A program made the position numbers and the translations under genes. The notes under the pieces are model-generated. The model saw only the letters and a list, made by a program, of their open reading frames with translations. It did no database searches and was not told the DNA's origin. From NCBI RefSeq assembly GCF_004337365.2, contig NZ_CP044016.1, positions 1 through 64,000 of the forward strand: a stretch of 64,000 bases of DNA. The letters run 5' to 3'. Source of the DNA: Rhizosphaericola mali. Lineage in GTDB: Bacteria > Bacteroidota > Bacteroidia > Chitinophagales > Chitinophagaceae. Numbering within the stretch: the first letter of the stretch is position 1; each line of letters begins with the position of its first letter. This document shows, one piece after another, positions 9,218 through 18,432 of this stretch.

Positions 9218-9266
9218 ATCATCCGCTGGAGCACAGGCTATGAAAGCGGGAAAAATTCTAATTAAA

Positions 9267-9644
9267 ATGGCAGATATTAAAGCATTTGCAGAACAATTAG
9301 TTAACTTGACTGTAAAAGAAGTTAACGAATTAGCACAAGTATTGAAAGACGAATATGGTATCGAACCAGCTGCTGCTGCTGTTGCAGTTGCTGCAGGTCC
9401 TGCTGCTGGTGGCGCTGCTGCTGCAGAAGAAAAAACTTCTTTCGACGTAATCTTAACTAGCGCTGGTGCAGCTAAATTAGGTGTTGTTAAAGTTGTTAAA
9501 GAATTGACTGGATTAGGTCTTAAAGAAGCTAAAGATTTAGTTGACGGAGCTCCTAAAGCAGTTAAAGAAGGTGTAGATAAAGCTACAGCTGATGACTTAG
9601 CAGCTAAATTGAAAGAAGCTGGTGCTGAAGTTGAAATTAAATAA
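9267..9644 (+). CDS. rplL: Ribosomal protein L7/L12 (bL12)
   Basis: L12 dimers form the flexible stalk that recruits translation factors. The ATG at 9267 gives 125 residues starting [20 protein letters not shown], the usual N-terminus. An in-frame ATG at 9240 would add an atypical nine residues. The Ala/Gly-rich hinge (about residues 35-52) and the C-terminal domain motif [20 protein letters not shown] are clear. It is the last gene of the operon: a strong terminator and an opposed regulator follow, where rpoB would normally be. Confidence 0.97.
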   Translation: MADIKAFAEQLVNLTVKEVNELAQVLKDEYGIEPAAAAVAVAAGPAAGGAAAAEEKTSFDVILTSAGAAKLGVVKVVKELTGLGLKEAKDLVDGAPKAVKEGVDKATADDLAAKLKEAGAEVEIK

Positions 9645-9663
9645 TTTTATTTCGACCTCATTT

Positions 9664-9731
9664 CTCTATTGTTAATAGAGCAAATAATAAATATTAACCC
9701 GATACAAGCAATTGTATCGGGTTTTTATTTT
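9664..9731 (+). terminator. Terminator after rplL, probably bidirectional
   Basis: A 7-bp hairpin (CTCTATT 9664-9670 with AATAGAG 9674-9680) is followed by a 10-bp perfect stem, CCCGATACAA (9698-9707) with TTGTATCGGG (9712-9721), closed by a GCAA tetraloop and followed by TTTTTATTTTG. The second stem begins 3 bases from the stop of the convergent lacI-type gene, so it may serve both strands. Confidence 0.88.
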
Positions 9732-10729
9732 GTAGAATCACGTTCGATTAGTTTTGTCGCAAAATAAAAGTCTTTATCGATTTCCTTATTTTTCGTTCTA
9801 GTCTCGATGATTTCAATTATTTTATCCGTCACTTCTTCTATTGGTTGTTGCACTGCTGTAATACTAGGCGTATATAGTTTGAAATTATGATTGTCATCAT
9901 AACCTATTACTGCAATATCTTCAGGAATTGCTTTATTCATGAGCTTTAAAACATGTAAGCCATTTGATGTGAGATAATTTGTAGTGAATAAAATGGCGTC
10001 AATATTGGGATATTTTTTCAGAAAATCAAGCATTCTCGGCTTGATTACTTCTACATTTTTTTCATAGGGTAGTTTTAATATATAAGATTTTAGTTGATGT
10101 GTTTTTATCGCCTTTTTATATCCATTAAGACGGTCTTGCATTTGTGACTGATTAGAGTTTAATGTTATTAAGGCGATTTCTTTTCTTCCTTTTTCTATTA
10201 AATAACTCGTTGCATTAACTACGCCATCGAAATTATTTACAAGAACGTTGTGTGCAGGGACATTCGCCAGTCCACGATCATAAACAATGATAATTTTACC
10301 TTCATTAATTAAAGTGTTTAATTGATCCTCTATGCCTAATGGTGGAGCTATAATATATGCGTCTACATTATATTGTTTATAGGTTTGTAAAAGAGCAGAA
10401 GCGATTTCTGGGTTATTTTCAGAACTAGAAAAGAGTATTTTATAACCAAATTTATTTGCTTTAATTTCTAGACTTCGAGCAATTACTGCGAAAAAAGGGT
10501 CGGCTATATTTTCTAAAATTACACCTAAAATATTGGATTTTCCTTTTCTGAGATTCTGCGCGATCTTATTCGGTGTAAATTTTATTTCTTTTAAATAATC
10601 TTCTACTTTTTTAGCTAATATGGGGCTTATTCTTCTTTCTTTCGTTTTTCCATTGAGTACTGCAGATATGGTACTGATGGAAACATTAAGTTGAGAAGCT
10701 ATTTTTTTGATAGAATGTTGATTTACCAT
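9725..10729 (-). CDS. LacI-family transcriptional repressor
   Basis: This cytoplasmic sugar-responsive DNA-binding regulator has 334 residues. The N-terminal helix-turn-helix IKKIASQLNVSISTISAVLN (about residues 8-27) is followed by the hinge helix segment PNKIAQNLRKGKSNILGVIL and a periplasmic-binding-protein-like effector domain. It is divergent from the sigma factor and mannan genes, and a strong palindrome with the LacI-type core AACGTT lies between them. It is therefore a good candidate for local repressor of block A and possibly of itself. The ligand (mannose or a mannobiose-type sugar) is inferred from context only. Confidence 0.9.
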   Translation of the reverse strand: MVNQHSIKKIASQLNVSISTISAVLNGKTKERRISPILAKKVEDYLKEIKFTPNKIAQNLRKGKSNILGVILENIADPFFAVIARSLEIKANKFGYKILFSSSENNPEIASALLQTYKQYNVDAYIIAPPLGIEDQLNTLINEGKIIIVYDRGLANVPAHNVLVNNFDGVVNATSYLIEKGRKEIALITLNSNQSQMQDRLNGYKKAIKTHQLKSYILKLPYEKNVEVIKPRMLDFLKKYPNIDAILFTTNYLTSNGLHVLKLMNKAIPEDIAVIGYDDNHNFKLYTPSITAVQQPIEEVTDKIIEIIETRTKNKEIDKDFYFATKLIERDSTK

Positions 10730-10786
10730 AGTGAAATCTTATTAACAGTTGATTAAGGATTGAGTTGTGCAATACTAACTAATGTT

Positions 10787-10829
10787 TGCAAAAATGTTAT
10801 ATTTTGCATGCAAAAACGTTTTCGCATGC
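10787..10829. promoter_or_regulatory. LacI-type operator(s) over the start of the sigma gene
   Basis: The region 10806-10829 is a 24-base palindrome with one mismatched pair: GCATGC ends and the core AAAACGTTTT. Overlapping it on the left, TGCAAAA (10787-10793) and TTTTGCA (10802-10808) form a second inverted repeat with an 8-base spacer. The centred CG and the A/T arms are typical of LacI-family operators. The site lies between the divergent LacI gene and the sigma gene and covers candidate start codons of the latter (ATG at 10808 and 10826). Confidence 0.65.
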
Positions 10830-10831
10830 TT

Positions 10832-11380
10832 ATGTATAATAATTATTCTGTTGTTCAAGATAATGAATTGCTTTGTTTATGCCAATCTGGGAATGAATCT
10901 GCTTTTTCCGAAATGTATAATAGATATAAACGAAGTTTAATTTCATTTGCCAATGCGCATTTAGAAAATATTGCAATAGCTGAAGATATAGTCCATGATG
11001 TTTTTTTAAGTTTATATTCAAGAAGAATAAATTTAAAAATTGAAATTTCTGTTTACGCCTATTTATTAAAATCAATTAAATACAAGATTATAAATTTAAG
11101 GAGAAAGCAAATCGTACAACAAAAATATGCGAAAAATATTTTTATTTGTGATAAATGCGAAAACGATTTTGCGAAAGAGGACGAATTAAAAATAACAACA
11201 AGTCGACTCAAAATAGCCATAAATAAAATGCCTTTAAAATGTAAAGAAGCATTTATTCTCAGTAGAGAAGTGGGTTTAAGCCAAAAGGAAATTGCCCAAA
11301 AAATGTCTATTTCTTGTAGTACGGTAGAAAAACATATCGTTAAAGCACTAAAAATAGTAAGGCAGGAATTGATGAATTAA
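10832..11380 (+). CDS. ECF-type RNA polymerase sigma factor
   Basis: This is a sigma-70 family factor of the kind linked to Bacteroidota polysaccharide loci. Region 2 (SAFSEMYNRYKRSLISFAN, then AEDIVHDVFLSLYSRR) binds the -10 region and core polymerase. Region 4 ends in the helix-turn-helix LSQKEIAQKMSISCSTVEKH. Starts at ATG 10808, 10826 or 10832 are possible; 10832 is preferred because the other two lie inside the palindromic operator. No FecR-type anti-sigma gene follows, which is unusual, and a ROK kinase is next instead. Confidence 0.85.
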   Translation: MYNNYSVVQDNELLCLCQSGNESAFSEMYNRYKRSLISFANAHLENIAIAEDIVHDVFLSLYSRRINLKIEISVYAYLLKSIKYKIINLRRKQIVQQKYAKNIFICDKCENDFAKEDELKITTSRLKIAINKMPLKCKEAFILSREVGLSQKEIAQKMSISCSTVEKHIVKALKIVRQELMN

Positions 11381-11418
11381 CCAATCGACTATAACTAACT
11401 ATCATAATTACATATTAC

Positions 11419-12534
11419 ATGAACAATTATTTAGAGGATTCAAGAATTATATTAACCTTAGATGCTGGTGGTACCAATTTTGTTTTTTCTGCGATTAAAA
11501 ATGGAGATCTAATAGTCGCACCGATGATATTGAATGCTTGTTCTGATAATTTGGATAAGTGTTTGAATAATTTAGTTATTGGTTTTTCAAATGTGATAGA
11601 ATTGTTGCCTTATGCTCCATCTGCAATTAGTTTTGCATTTCCTGGTCCTGCTGATTATCCAAATGGTATAATAAGTAACGATCTTCCAAATTTTCCAGCA
11701 TTCAAAAATTTAATAGGTTTCCCACTTGCCACATATTTAGAAGAAAAATTTCAGATTCCTGTTTATATAAATAATGATGGGAATTTATATGCTCTTGGTG
11801 AAGCAATGTTTGGATTTTTACCTTCGATCAATAATGTTTTAAGGTCTAAAGGTATAAACAAGGAATATAATAATTTATTAGGATTAACCTTAGGCACTGG
11901 TTTTGGCGGTGGCATCGTAATAAATAGTCGACTTTTACATGGAGAAAATTCTTGTGCAGCAGAGATTTATAGTTTACGTAGTTATGAAAACGCTGAATGG
12001 TTTGTAGAAGAAACATTAAGTATACGCGGTATTCAACGAATCTACAGAAAATTGGCAAATGAAACTAGGAACTTTAATCCATATCAAATCTTCAAAATTG
12101 CACAGGGAGAATTAGACGGTAATAAAAATGCAGCTATTGAAACTTATAGTTTGTTCGGAAAAGTTCTGGGAGATGCAATTGCCAATTGTATCTCTATTTT
12201 AGACTGTCTAGTTGTAATTGGCGGCGGTATTATAGGCGCTTCTGAATTATTTATGCCTAGTTTAATGGGGCATTTAAATGGAACTATAGAATCCTCCTCA
12301 GATACTTCAATTAAAAGAATTCCTCAAAAAATTTACAATTTAAATGATGAAATAGAAGTTGAAAAATTTCTATATGGAAATGAAGTAGTCTTGGAAAGTT
12401 CCTATTACTCAAATAAAATTAATTATGATAATCATCGCCGCTTAGGAATTGCATTATCTAAGATTGGTGCGAGTGAAGCCATTGCTAAAGGTGCATACGC
12501 ATATGCGATTCAAAAATTGGAATTAATAAAATAA
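11419..12534 (+). CDS. ROK-family sugar kinase
   Basis: This is a cytoplasmic kinase of the ROK family (actin-like ATPase fold), 371 residues. Visible motifs are the phosphate-1 loop LTLDAGGTN (about residues 12-20), the catalytic NNDGN (about residue 117) and the phosphate-2 loop GLTLGTGFGGGIV. The zinc site of classical ROK proteins (CxCGxxGCxE) and the GH of the ExGH motif are missing: the segment reads LHGENSCAAEIYSLRSY. There is no DNA-binding domain, so it is not a NagC/Mlc-type repressor. In a mannan locus it is likely to phosphorylate mannose or a related hexose. The GH76 gene begins 5 bases downstream. Confidence 0.82.
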   Translation: MNNYLEDSRIILTLDAGGTNFVFSAIKNGDLIVAPMILNACSDNLDKCLNNLVIGFSNVIELLPYAPSAISFAFPGPADYPNGIISNDLPNFPAFKNLIGFPLATYLEEKFQIPVYINNDGNLYALGEAMFGFLPSINNVLRSKGINKEYNNLLGLTLGTGFGGGIVINSRLLHGENSCAAEIYSLRSYENAEWFVEETLSIRGIQRIYRKLANETRNFNPYQIFKIAQGELDGNKNAAIETYSLFGKVLGDAIANCISILDCLVVIGGGIIGASELFMPSLMGHLNGTIESSSDTSIKRIPQKIYNLNDEIEVEKFLYGNEVVLESSYYSNKINYDNHRRLGIALSKIGASEAIAKGAYAYAIQKLELIK

Positions 12535-12539
12535 AGTTT

Positions 12540-13592
12540 ATGAGAAAAGTTTTGTTATTTATTATTACTAGTTTCTTATTCTTAGATTGTTATAGTCAGA
12601 GTACATTTTCCGATTATGCCCGACTCCTAGAAATGGGTATTCAGGATAATTTTTACATAAAGGATTCTGGATATTATCGTGAAAATGCGAAAGGTGTTAA
12701 ATCTGACAATCCAGTGTCTTATTTATGGTCATTATGTGCTTTAGTTCAAGCAGAATATGACTATAGTTTGCAACATAAAAGTAATCATTTAACACAAGTA
12801 TATAATGTTATAGATAAATATTATGATACTAGATTACCAGCACCTGGATATGCTTCATATAGCCCGATATTGAAACAAGATGATCGGTATTATGATGATA
12901 ATCAATGGATTGGTATCGCAGCACTAGATGGATATATAAAAAATAAGAATCTGAAATTATTGGAAATCGGAAGTACTGTATATCGATTTATGGTATCAGG
13001 AATGGATACAGTTTTAGGTGGTGGAATTTATTGGGTTGAAGAGCGAAAAGAAAGTAAAAATACCTGTTCTAATGGACCAGGAATTCTTGTCGCATTAAAA
13101 ATGTATAGTGCCACAAATAATAAAAACTATTTAGATTCTGCTAAGCTACTATATGATTGGACTATGAAAACACTGCAGGATAAAGATTTCTTATTTTGGG
13201 ATAATATTCACACTAAAGATCATAAAATTGATTCTCAAAAATATTCCTATAATGTCGGAACAATGTTGGAATCCTCTGCTTATTTATTTCAAATAACAAA
13301 AGAGAAGAAATATTTAAATGCAGCTTTGAATATGGCGAAGGCTAGTGATTCTTATTTTTTAAAAGATGGAAAATTCAAAGATGATTACTGGTTTAGTGCA
13401 GTTTTGCTTAGAGGATTGAAACGATTATATTCTATTAATAAAAATCCTATTTATATTAATCATTTTTCAGATGCGGTAAAAAATGCATTAAAGGAAGACT
13501 GGGATGCTTCGCGCAATATAATGGGGAAAAATGGAAATCATAATCTTGTTTGGCAAGGTGGTATGTTAGAAATGTTGTGTAGTCTAAAATAA
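12540..13592 (+). CDS. GH76 endo-alpha-1,6-mannanase (secreted)
   Basis: GH76 enzymes cut the alpha-1,6-linked mannose backbone of fungal mannan by a retaining mechanism. The 350-residue product has a signal peptide (MRKVLLFIITSFLFLDCYSQ). The adjacent aspartates of the family occur in RYYDDNQWIG (D119 and D120), one acting as nucleophile and the other as acid/base by family knowledge. Other (alpha/alpha)6 landmarks are GGGIYWVEE, TCSNGPG and YNVGTMLES. It lies 5 bases after the ROK kinase and before SusC, as in mannan utilisation loci. Confidence 0.85.
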   Translation: MRKVLLFIITSFLFLDCYSQSTFSDYARLLEMGIQDNFYIKDSGYYRENAKGVKSDNPVSYLWSLCALVQAEYDYSLQHKSNHLTQVYNVIDKYYDTRLPAPGYASYSPILKQDDRYYDDNQWIGIAALDGYIKNKNLKLLEIGSTVYRFMVSGMDTVLGGGIYWVEERKESKNTCSNGPGILVALKMYSATNNKNYLDSAKLLYDWTMKTLQDKDFLFWDNIHTKDHKIDSQKYSYNVGTMLESSAYLFQITKEKKYLNAALNMAKASDSYFLKDGKFKDDYWFSAVLLRGLKRLYSINKNPIYINHFSDAVKNALKEDWDASRNIMGKNGNHNLVWQGGMLEMLCSLK

Positions 13593-13631
13593 TATTTTAA
13601 AAAATATAGATATTCAATAGCGGTAATCTTC

Positions 13632-13649
13632 TGTTAAAGCGACTTAACA
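13632..13649. promoter_or_regulatory. Inverted repeat upstream of first susC
   Basis: TGTTAA (13632-13637) and TTAACA (13644-13649) flank six bases in the 110-base gap before the first susC. It could be a regulator site. No clear -33/-7 pair was found beside it. Confidence 0.3.
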
Positions 13650-13702
13650 ATTAAGTGTATGAATTGTCATGTGCTTATTTTCTAAATTTAAATTAATGTA
13701 CT

Positions 13703-16690
13703 ATGCTTGCCAAAGGTTTTATTACAAAAACTAAGTTCAAGTTTTTTGCATTTGCACTGTTATTATTTTTGAATAACAGCCTATTTGCACAAACAAATGC
13801 TGGTTCTATAAAGGGAACTGTGCGATCGGAGAAAGGTCAAAATGTGAACGGAGTCTCCGTAAATATTGTATCAAATGGAAAAATCGTTAAAACTGTGGAG
13901 ACTGATTCCTTGGGTTTTTTCCAATTTGATGGTTTAGATAATACTAAAACATATGACTTGTCATTTGTTGATATTAATTTTGAATCTGTTAAAAGAGAAA
14001 ATATCAAAACAGGAGATACTATTGATGTTGATCTGAGACCCAATCATGCTAATTTAGATGAAGTTATTGTAGTTGGATACGGTACTCAAAAGAAAAAGGA
14101 TTTAACTTCTGCGATTGCGGAGGTTACCGAAAAAGATTTCAATAGTAGTGGTGCTAGAAATGCAATGGATTTAATTCAAGGAAAAGTAGCAGGTTTATCT
14201 ATAACTAGAACTGCAGGTACTAACCCTAACTCTAGCCCGAGTATACAATTACGTGGAGTGGCATCAATTAACGGTACGAATAGCCCCTTAATTGTTATAG
14301 ATGGAGTTCCTGGTGGTAATCTTGATTTATTACAACAGAGCGATATAGAATCGATGACCGTATTAAAAGATGGTTCGGCGGCTGCAATCTACGGTACAAG
14401 AGCAAATGGCGGCGTAATTCTAGTTACCACAAAAAAAGCAGGAAAAGGTAAAGCTCAATACAACTACTCTGGTTATGTAAGAAAAGAGGCTTTATATAGA
14501 CATCCTAAAGTGATGGATGCTGCTATGTATAGGCAGAAAATAAGCGAAGGAGTCATAGGGGAAAAACAGGACATGGGAAGCTCAACAGATTGGTTTAATG
14601 AATTGGTTAATCATGGTAATGTGTCCCATTATCATAATCTATCTATGAGTGGAGGTACAGCCAATACGAGTTATCGTGCAAGTCTGTATTTCTCTAACAT
14701 GGATGGTATTGCAAAACAAAATACTAGACAACAATATGGAGCTACTTTGGCGATAGTTAATAATGGCTTTAATAACAGACTACGCACTGAGATCAATGCA
14801 ATGATAAATAACAATAAAGCAAATTTACTTGGTGGCGGTGGATGGACCGATGCATTGTTTAATTCTAATCCTACACAGAGTCCTTATGATAGTTCGAATG
14901 CTGCGTCAGGAGGTTATTGGTATGTACAAAATAGTCCAAATGTAGTTGCGGATTTAAACCAAAAGAAGAGTTTGAGAGATCAACAAACTAGCTTAGTTCA
15001 ATTTAATTCTACTTTAACGATTTCAAAGGATTTATCAGCATCACTTCAAGGTTCCGTGCAACGTAATCAATATGTAGATAATCAGTTTAATAATTTGGAA
15101 TCACATTCTTCTCTAGCAGATGGTGATTATCCTGGCGGTGGTTACGCTTATAAAGGTACATTTTTGGCAAATGATTATTTGATTAGTCCAACTGTCAACT
15201 ATCAATCATCTTTTTCTACTAATCATAATTTGAGTGCTGTAGTTGGTTATACTTATCAGAATCATTTAGAAGAAAGTTTTTCCGCGAGTAATAAGGGGTT
15301 TTCTAATAATGAAGTTGGAGAAAATGACTTAAATTCTGGTATAGCATTAGCAAATGGAAAGGCATCTATGTCTAGTAATAAACTAGGAAATAAATTAGTA
15401 GCATTTTTCGGAAGGGTAAATTATTCCTATAAAGGAAAATATTTAGCTCAATTTGTTTTAAGACATGAAGGTTCGACGAGATTTGGTGATAATAATAAAT
15501 GGGGAAATTTTCCCGCAGTTTCCCTTGGCTGGACTATTAATCAAGAAGAATTTATGAAGAATGTTTCTTGGATTAATAATTTGAAATTGAGAGCTGGATT
15601 TGGAGAAACAGGTAATCAAGACTTTACAAATGGTATTTCGGTTGTGACATTAGGAACGGGTGGTTATTACTTATTTCCGGATGGTTCTTGGAAACAGACT
15701 TACGGACCAGATAAAAATGCAAATCCTAACTTGAAATGGGAAACGAAAAAGGAGTTCAACTTTGGTCTAGACTTTTCCTTATTTAACTATGGATTGACAG
15801 GTTCCGTTAACTACTTTATAAGAAATACTTCTAATTTGGTGGCAGATGTAACTGCACAACAGCCTGCAAATGCGAATGATAATACTTGGGAAAATATAGG
15901 ATCCTTAAGAAACCGCGGATTTGAAATCCAATTAGGCACAGATCCTATACGTACGTCCAATTTCGATTGGCATATTGATGTAACCGGCTCACATGCCATT
16001 AGCACATTAACACAATATTCATTAGGCAGCTATTTGTATGGCGGTAATATTGGCAATCCAGGAAACTTAGGTAATTCGGAAAGAATAGGACAGGGGGATC
16101 AAATTGGTACTTTTTACGGATTGAAACATGCTGGTTTTGATGATGCGGGCAAATTTTTAGTTTATAATAAAGCAGGGCAAGCTATTTCTACGACAGATGC
16201 AGTAGATGATGATAAAACCAAAATAGGAAATGCTATGCCTAAGTATTTTGCATCCATGACCCATAGTTTTACATATAAGAATTTTTCTCTTCGTATGATG
16301 TTTAGGGGACAATTTGGCTACAAGATTTTGAATACTATGGATATGTTGTATGGCAATCAGACTAGTTTGCCGAATAATGTACTATTAAGAGCATTTTCTA
16401 CCTATAATAACATTCATGATGGATATTTCTATGATAGTTATTACCTCCAAAATGGAAATTTTGTCAAGCTAGATCAACTAACGTTTTCTTATAAAATACC
16501 AATGAAGGAAAATAATTATATAAGGAACATAGATGTATATGTTACGGGTTCAAATTTATGGCTAATAACTGGTTATAAAGGAAACGATCCTGATGAAGTT
16601 GCTAATACAGGCTTATTTCCTGGCGTAGATGCGACAGGCGTTTATCCTAGTACCCGTTCTTTCCTTTTGGGTGTCAATATTGGATTTTAA
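13703..16690 (+). CDS. SusC-type TonB-dependent outer membrane transporter (block A)
   Basis: This is the outer-membrane barrel that imports oligosaccharides with its SusD lid, powered by TonB. The 995-residue protein has an N-terminal signal peptide (to about residue 30, SLFAQ), a carboxypeptidase-regulatory-like domain (GSIKGTVRSEKGQNVNGVSV), a TonB box-like DEVIVVGYGTQKKKD, and the plug domain (SPSIQLRGVASINGTNSPLI, VLKDGSAAAIYGTRANGGVI). The C-terminal barrel ends in an aromatic strand (LGVNIGF). SusD starts 19 bases after its stop. The position after GH76 and before GH125 suggests alpha-1,6-mannan fragments as cargo. Confidence 0.96.
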   Translation: MLAKGFITKTKFKFFAFALLLFLNNSLFAQTNAGSIKGTVRSEKGQNVNGVSVNIVSNGKIVKTVETDSLGFFQFDGLDNTKTYDLSFVDINFESVKRENIKTGDTIDVDLRPNHANLDEVIVVGYGTQKKKDLTSAIAEVTEKDFNSSGARNAMDLIQGKVAGLSITRTAGTNPNSSPSIQLRGVASINGTNSPLIVIDGVPGGNLDLLQQSDIESMTVLKDGSAAAIYGTRANGGVILVTTKKAGKGKAQYNYSGYVRKEALYRHPKVMDAAMYRQKISEGVIGEKQDMGSSTDWFNELVNHGNVSHYHNLSMSGGTANTSYRASLYFSNMDGIAKQNTRQQYGATLAIVNNGFNNRLRTEINAMINNNKANLLGGGGWTDALFNSNPTQSPYDSSNAASGGYWYVQNSPNVVADLNQKKSLRDQQTSLVQFNSTLTISKDLSASLQGSVQRNQYVDNQFNNLESHSSLADGDYPGGGYAYKGTFLANDYLISPTVNYQSSFSTNHNLSAVVGYTYQNHLEESFSASNKGFSNNEVGENDLNSGIALANGKASMSSNKLGNKLVAFFGRVNYSYKGKYLAQFVLRHEGSTRFGDNNKWGNFPAVSLGWTINQEEFMKNVSWINNLKLRAGFGETGNQDFTNGISVVTLGTGGYYLFPDGSWKQTYGPDKNANPNLKWETKKEFNFGLDFSLFNYGLTGSVNYFIRNTSNLVADVTAQQPANANDNTWENIGSLRNRGFEIQLGTDPIRTSNFDWHIDVTGSHAISTLTQYSLGSYLYGGNIGNPGNLGNSERIGQGDQIGTFYGLKHAGFDDAGKFLVYNKAGQAISTTDAVDDDKTKIGNAMPKYFASMTHSFTYKNFSLRMMFRGQFGYKILNTMDMLYGNQTSLPNNVLLRAFSTYNNIHDGYFYDSYYLQNGNFVKLDQLTFSYKIPMKENNYIRNIDVYVTGSNLWLITGYKGNDPDEVANTGLFPGVDATGVYPSTRSFLLGVNIGF

Positions 16691-16709
16691 TATTAAAAGA
16701 CATTATTTT

Positions 16710-18383
16710 ATGAAAAAAATATCGAACTATAAGATAGTTTCACTAATACTATTGCTATTAATACTATCTTATTCTTGTACAAAATTAGATGAAACTCTTT
16801 ATAGCAATATTAAAGCATCTAGTTATTATGAAAATCAAAATGAAATTTTAGCTGCGGTCTTAAGACCATATACACATGCAAATGCGTGGGCTACATCCAC
16901 AGATGCAAGGAGTTGGTGGAAAGTGAGTGAACTTTCTGCAGATCAGCTTGCTTGGCCAAGGAAAGGTGTGGACGGAGAAGATGGCGGTATTTGGAGACGG
17001 CTCCATTATCATACTTGGACTTCAAATGATGATATATCAAGAACTCCGTGGACTTTAATGTGGGATGGTATAGGATATTGTAATGTTGGAATTGAATTTA
17101 TTGAAGCAAAATCTGCAGCAGAAATAGGAATTACTGAAGAGGAAAAAGCTAGCTATGTAGCAGAACTAAAGATAGAAAGAGATTTTTACTATATACGCAC
17201 AATGGATCTTTATGGTAATATTCCTTATGTAACATCGACTAGTGTTAAAAATCCAGAAACTTTAAAATCTTCTGTTGTTTTTGATTCCATCGAAAATGAT
17301 ATCAAAGCAAATATTGCCAATATGCCACTTCTTTCTTCATCTAATTATGGTAGATTAACGAAGGCTGGTGCATATGCAATGTTAGTAGAGTTATATTTAA
17401 ATGCAGAAGTATGGAGTGGTACTCCCAGATGGCAAGATTGTATAAATGCTTGTGACTCCATTTTAATTGGAAATGTCGGGGGCGTTACTGGAAGTTCGAT
17501 AAGCTTAGATTCAAGTGTTACAGAGACGTTTGAAACCACTAATAAAACATCTCAAGAGCAAATATTTTCTATCGCGTATAACTATCAAACAGCAAATTGG
17601 AGCCCTGGATGGCCAGATAATTTCTATCATTTTAATCAAAAAATTGTTTATGGAGGAAATAGAAATGGAAATAATGGAATTGTTTTAATACCTGGAGTAT
17701 TTAGTACCTACGACAATGCAGATAGAAGAAAAAAAGAATGGTTTTGGGTAGGACAATTATATGGCTATGATGCAAAAACAAATACTCCAAATGCTGATTC
17801 AACTAAGCCTTTGCTAGGATATCGTGAATATGCTAATCAGCCAATTGCATTCGTGGATGCGATAAAAAGATTTAGTACATTGGGTAAAAATCCTAGTAGT
17901 TCTGATTCTTTGGGATTACCATCAAATATGACTACTGGAGAAGAAAATAGTGGTGTAAGATTTAATAAATATAGAATAGGAGCATCTACAGATGTTAACT
18001 ACAATAGTACTGATTGGATTATTTATCGCCTGACTCAAATTTATTATGCAAAAGCGGAAGCCTTAATGCGCTTACATGGTAATACTCCTACGCAAGAGGC
18101 CGTAGATTTAATTAATGCTTGTAGGAAAAGAGATTTCGATGCTTCTGTTTGGAATGATAAAATGTTTACATTGACGAATTTTAATATGGATACTTTGTTA
18201 GCAGAAAGAGGTAGAGAATTTATATTTGAAGGATATCGCCGCCAAGATTTAATTCGATTTGGCAAGTTTGCTACAGGATCTTGGTGGGATCATACTCCCA
18301 CAAATGCAACTAAAGAATTGTTCCCAATTCCAATTGAGCAACTTGGCTTAAATCCAAGCCTAGTTCAAAATCCTGGATACTAG
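16710..18383 (+). CDS. SusD-like surface glycan-binding lipoprotein (block A)
   Basis: SusD proteins sit on the cell surface as the lid of the SusC barrel and bind glycans through TPR-like helices. The ATG at 16710 gives 557 residues with a lipoprotein signal (LLLLILSYSC), so an upstream start at 16629, overlapping susC, is rejected. Family features include the N-terminal region, a RagB/SusD C-terminal domain (LAERGREFIFEGYRRQDLIRFG) and the ending LFPIPIEQLGLNPSLVQNPGY. A hairpin terminator follows. Confidence 0.95.
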   Translation: MKKISNYKIVSLILLLLILSYSCTKLDETLYSNIKASSYYENQNEILAAVLRPYTHANAWATSTDARSWWKVSELSADQLAWPRKGVDGEDGGIWRRLHYHTWTSNDDISRTPWTLMWDGIGYCNVGIEFIEAKSAAEIGITEEEKASYVAELKIERDFYYIRTMDLYGNIPYVTSTSVKNPETLKSSVVFDSIENDIKANIANMPLLSSSNYGRLTKAGAYAMLVELYLNAEVWSGTPRWQDCINACDSILIGNVGGVTGSSISLDSSVTETFETTNKTSQEQIFSIAYNYQTANWSPGWPDNFYHFNQKIVYGGNRNGNNGIVLIPGVFSTYDNADRRKKEWFWVGQLYGYDAKTNTPNADSTKPLLGYREYANQPIAFVDAIKRFSTLGKNPSSSDSLGLPSNMTTGEENSGVRFNKYRIGASTDVNYNSTDWIIYRLTQIYYAKAEALMRLHGNTPTQEAVDLINACRKRDFDASVWNDKMFTLTNFNMDTLLAERGREFIFEGYRRQDLIRFGKFATGSWWDHTPTNATKELFPIPIEQLGLNPSLVQNPGY

Positions 18384-18391
18384 TAAATATT

Positions 18392-18423
18392 AAAAATGTG
18401 AATGATTTTTCATTCACATTTTT
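18392..18423 (+). terminator. Hairpin terminator or attenuator after first susD
   Basis: A perfect 13-bp stem, AAAAATGTGAATG (18392-18404) with CATTCACATTTTT (18411-18423), has a 6-base loop. It ends in its own T-run. It may lower expression of GH125/GH130 relative to SusC/D. Confidence 0.75.
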
Positions 18424-18432
18424 AATTAACGA

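Noticed and set aside
9240-9266. Upstream ATG for rplL
   Set aside because: The ATG at 9267 gives the standard L7/L12 start (MADIKAF...); the nine extra residues are atypical.
16629-16709. SusD start overlapping the end of susC
   Set aside because: The ATG at 16710 places the lipoprotein signal correctly at the N-terminus; the longer form would bury it.
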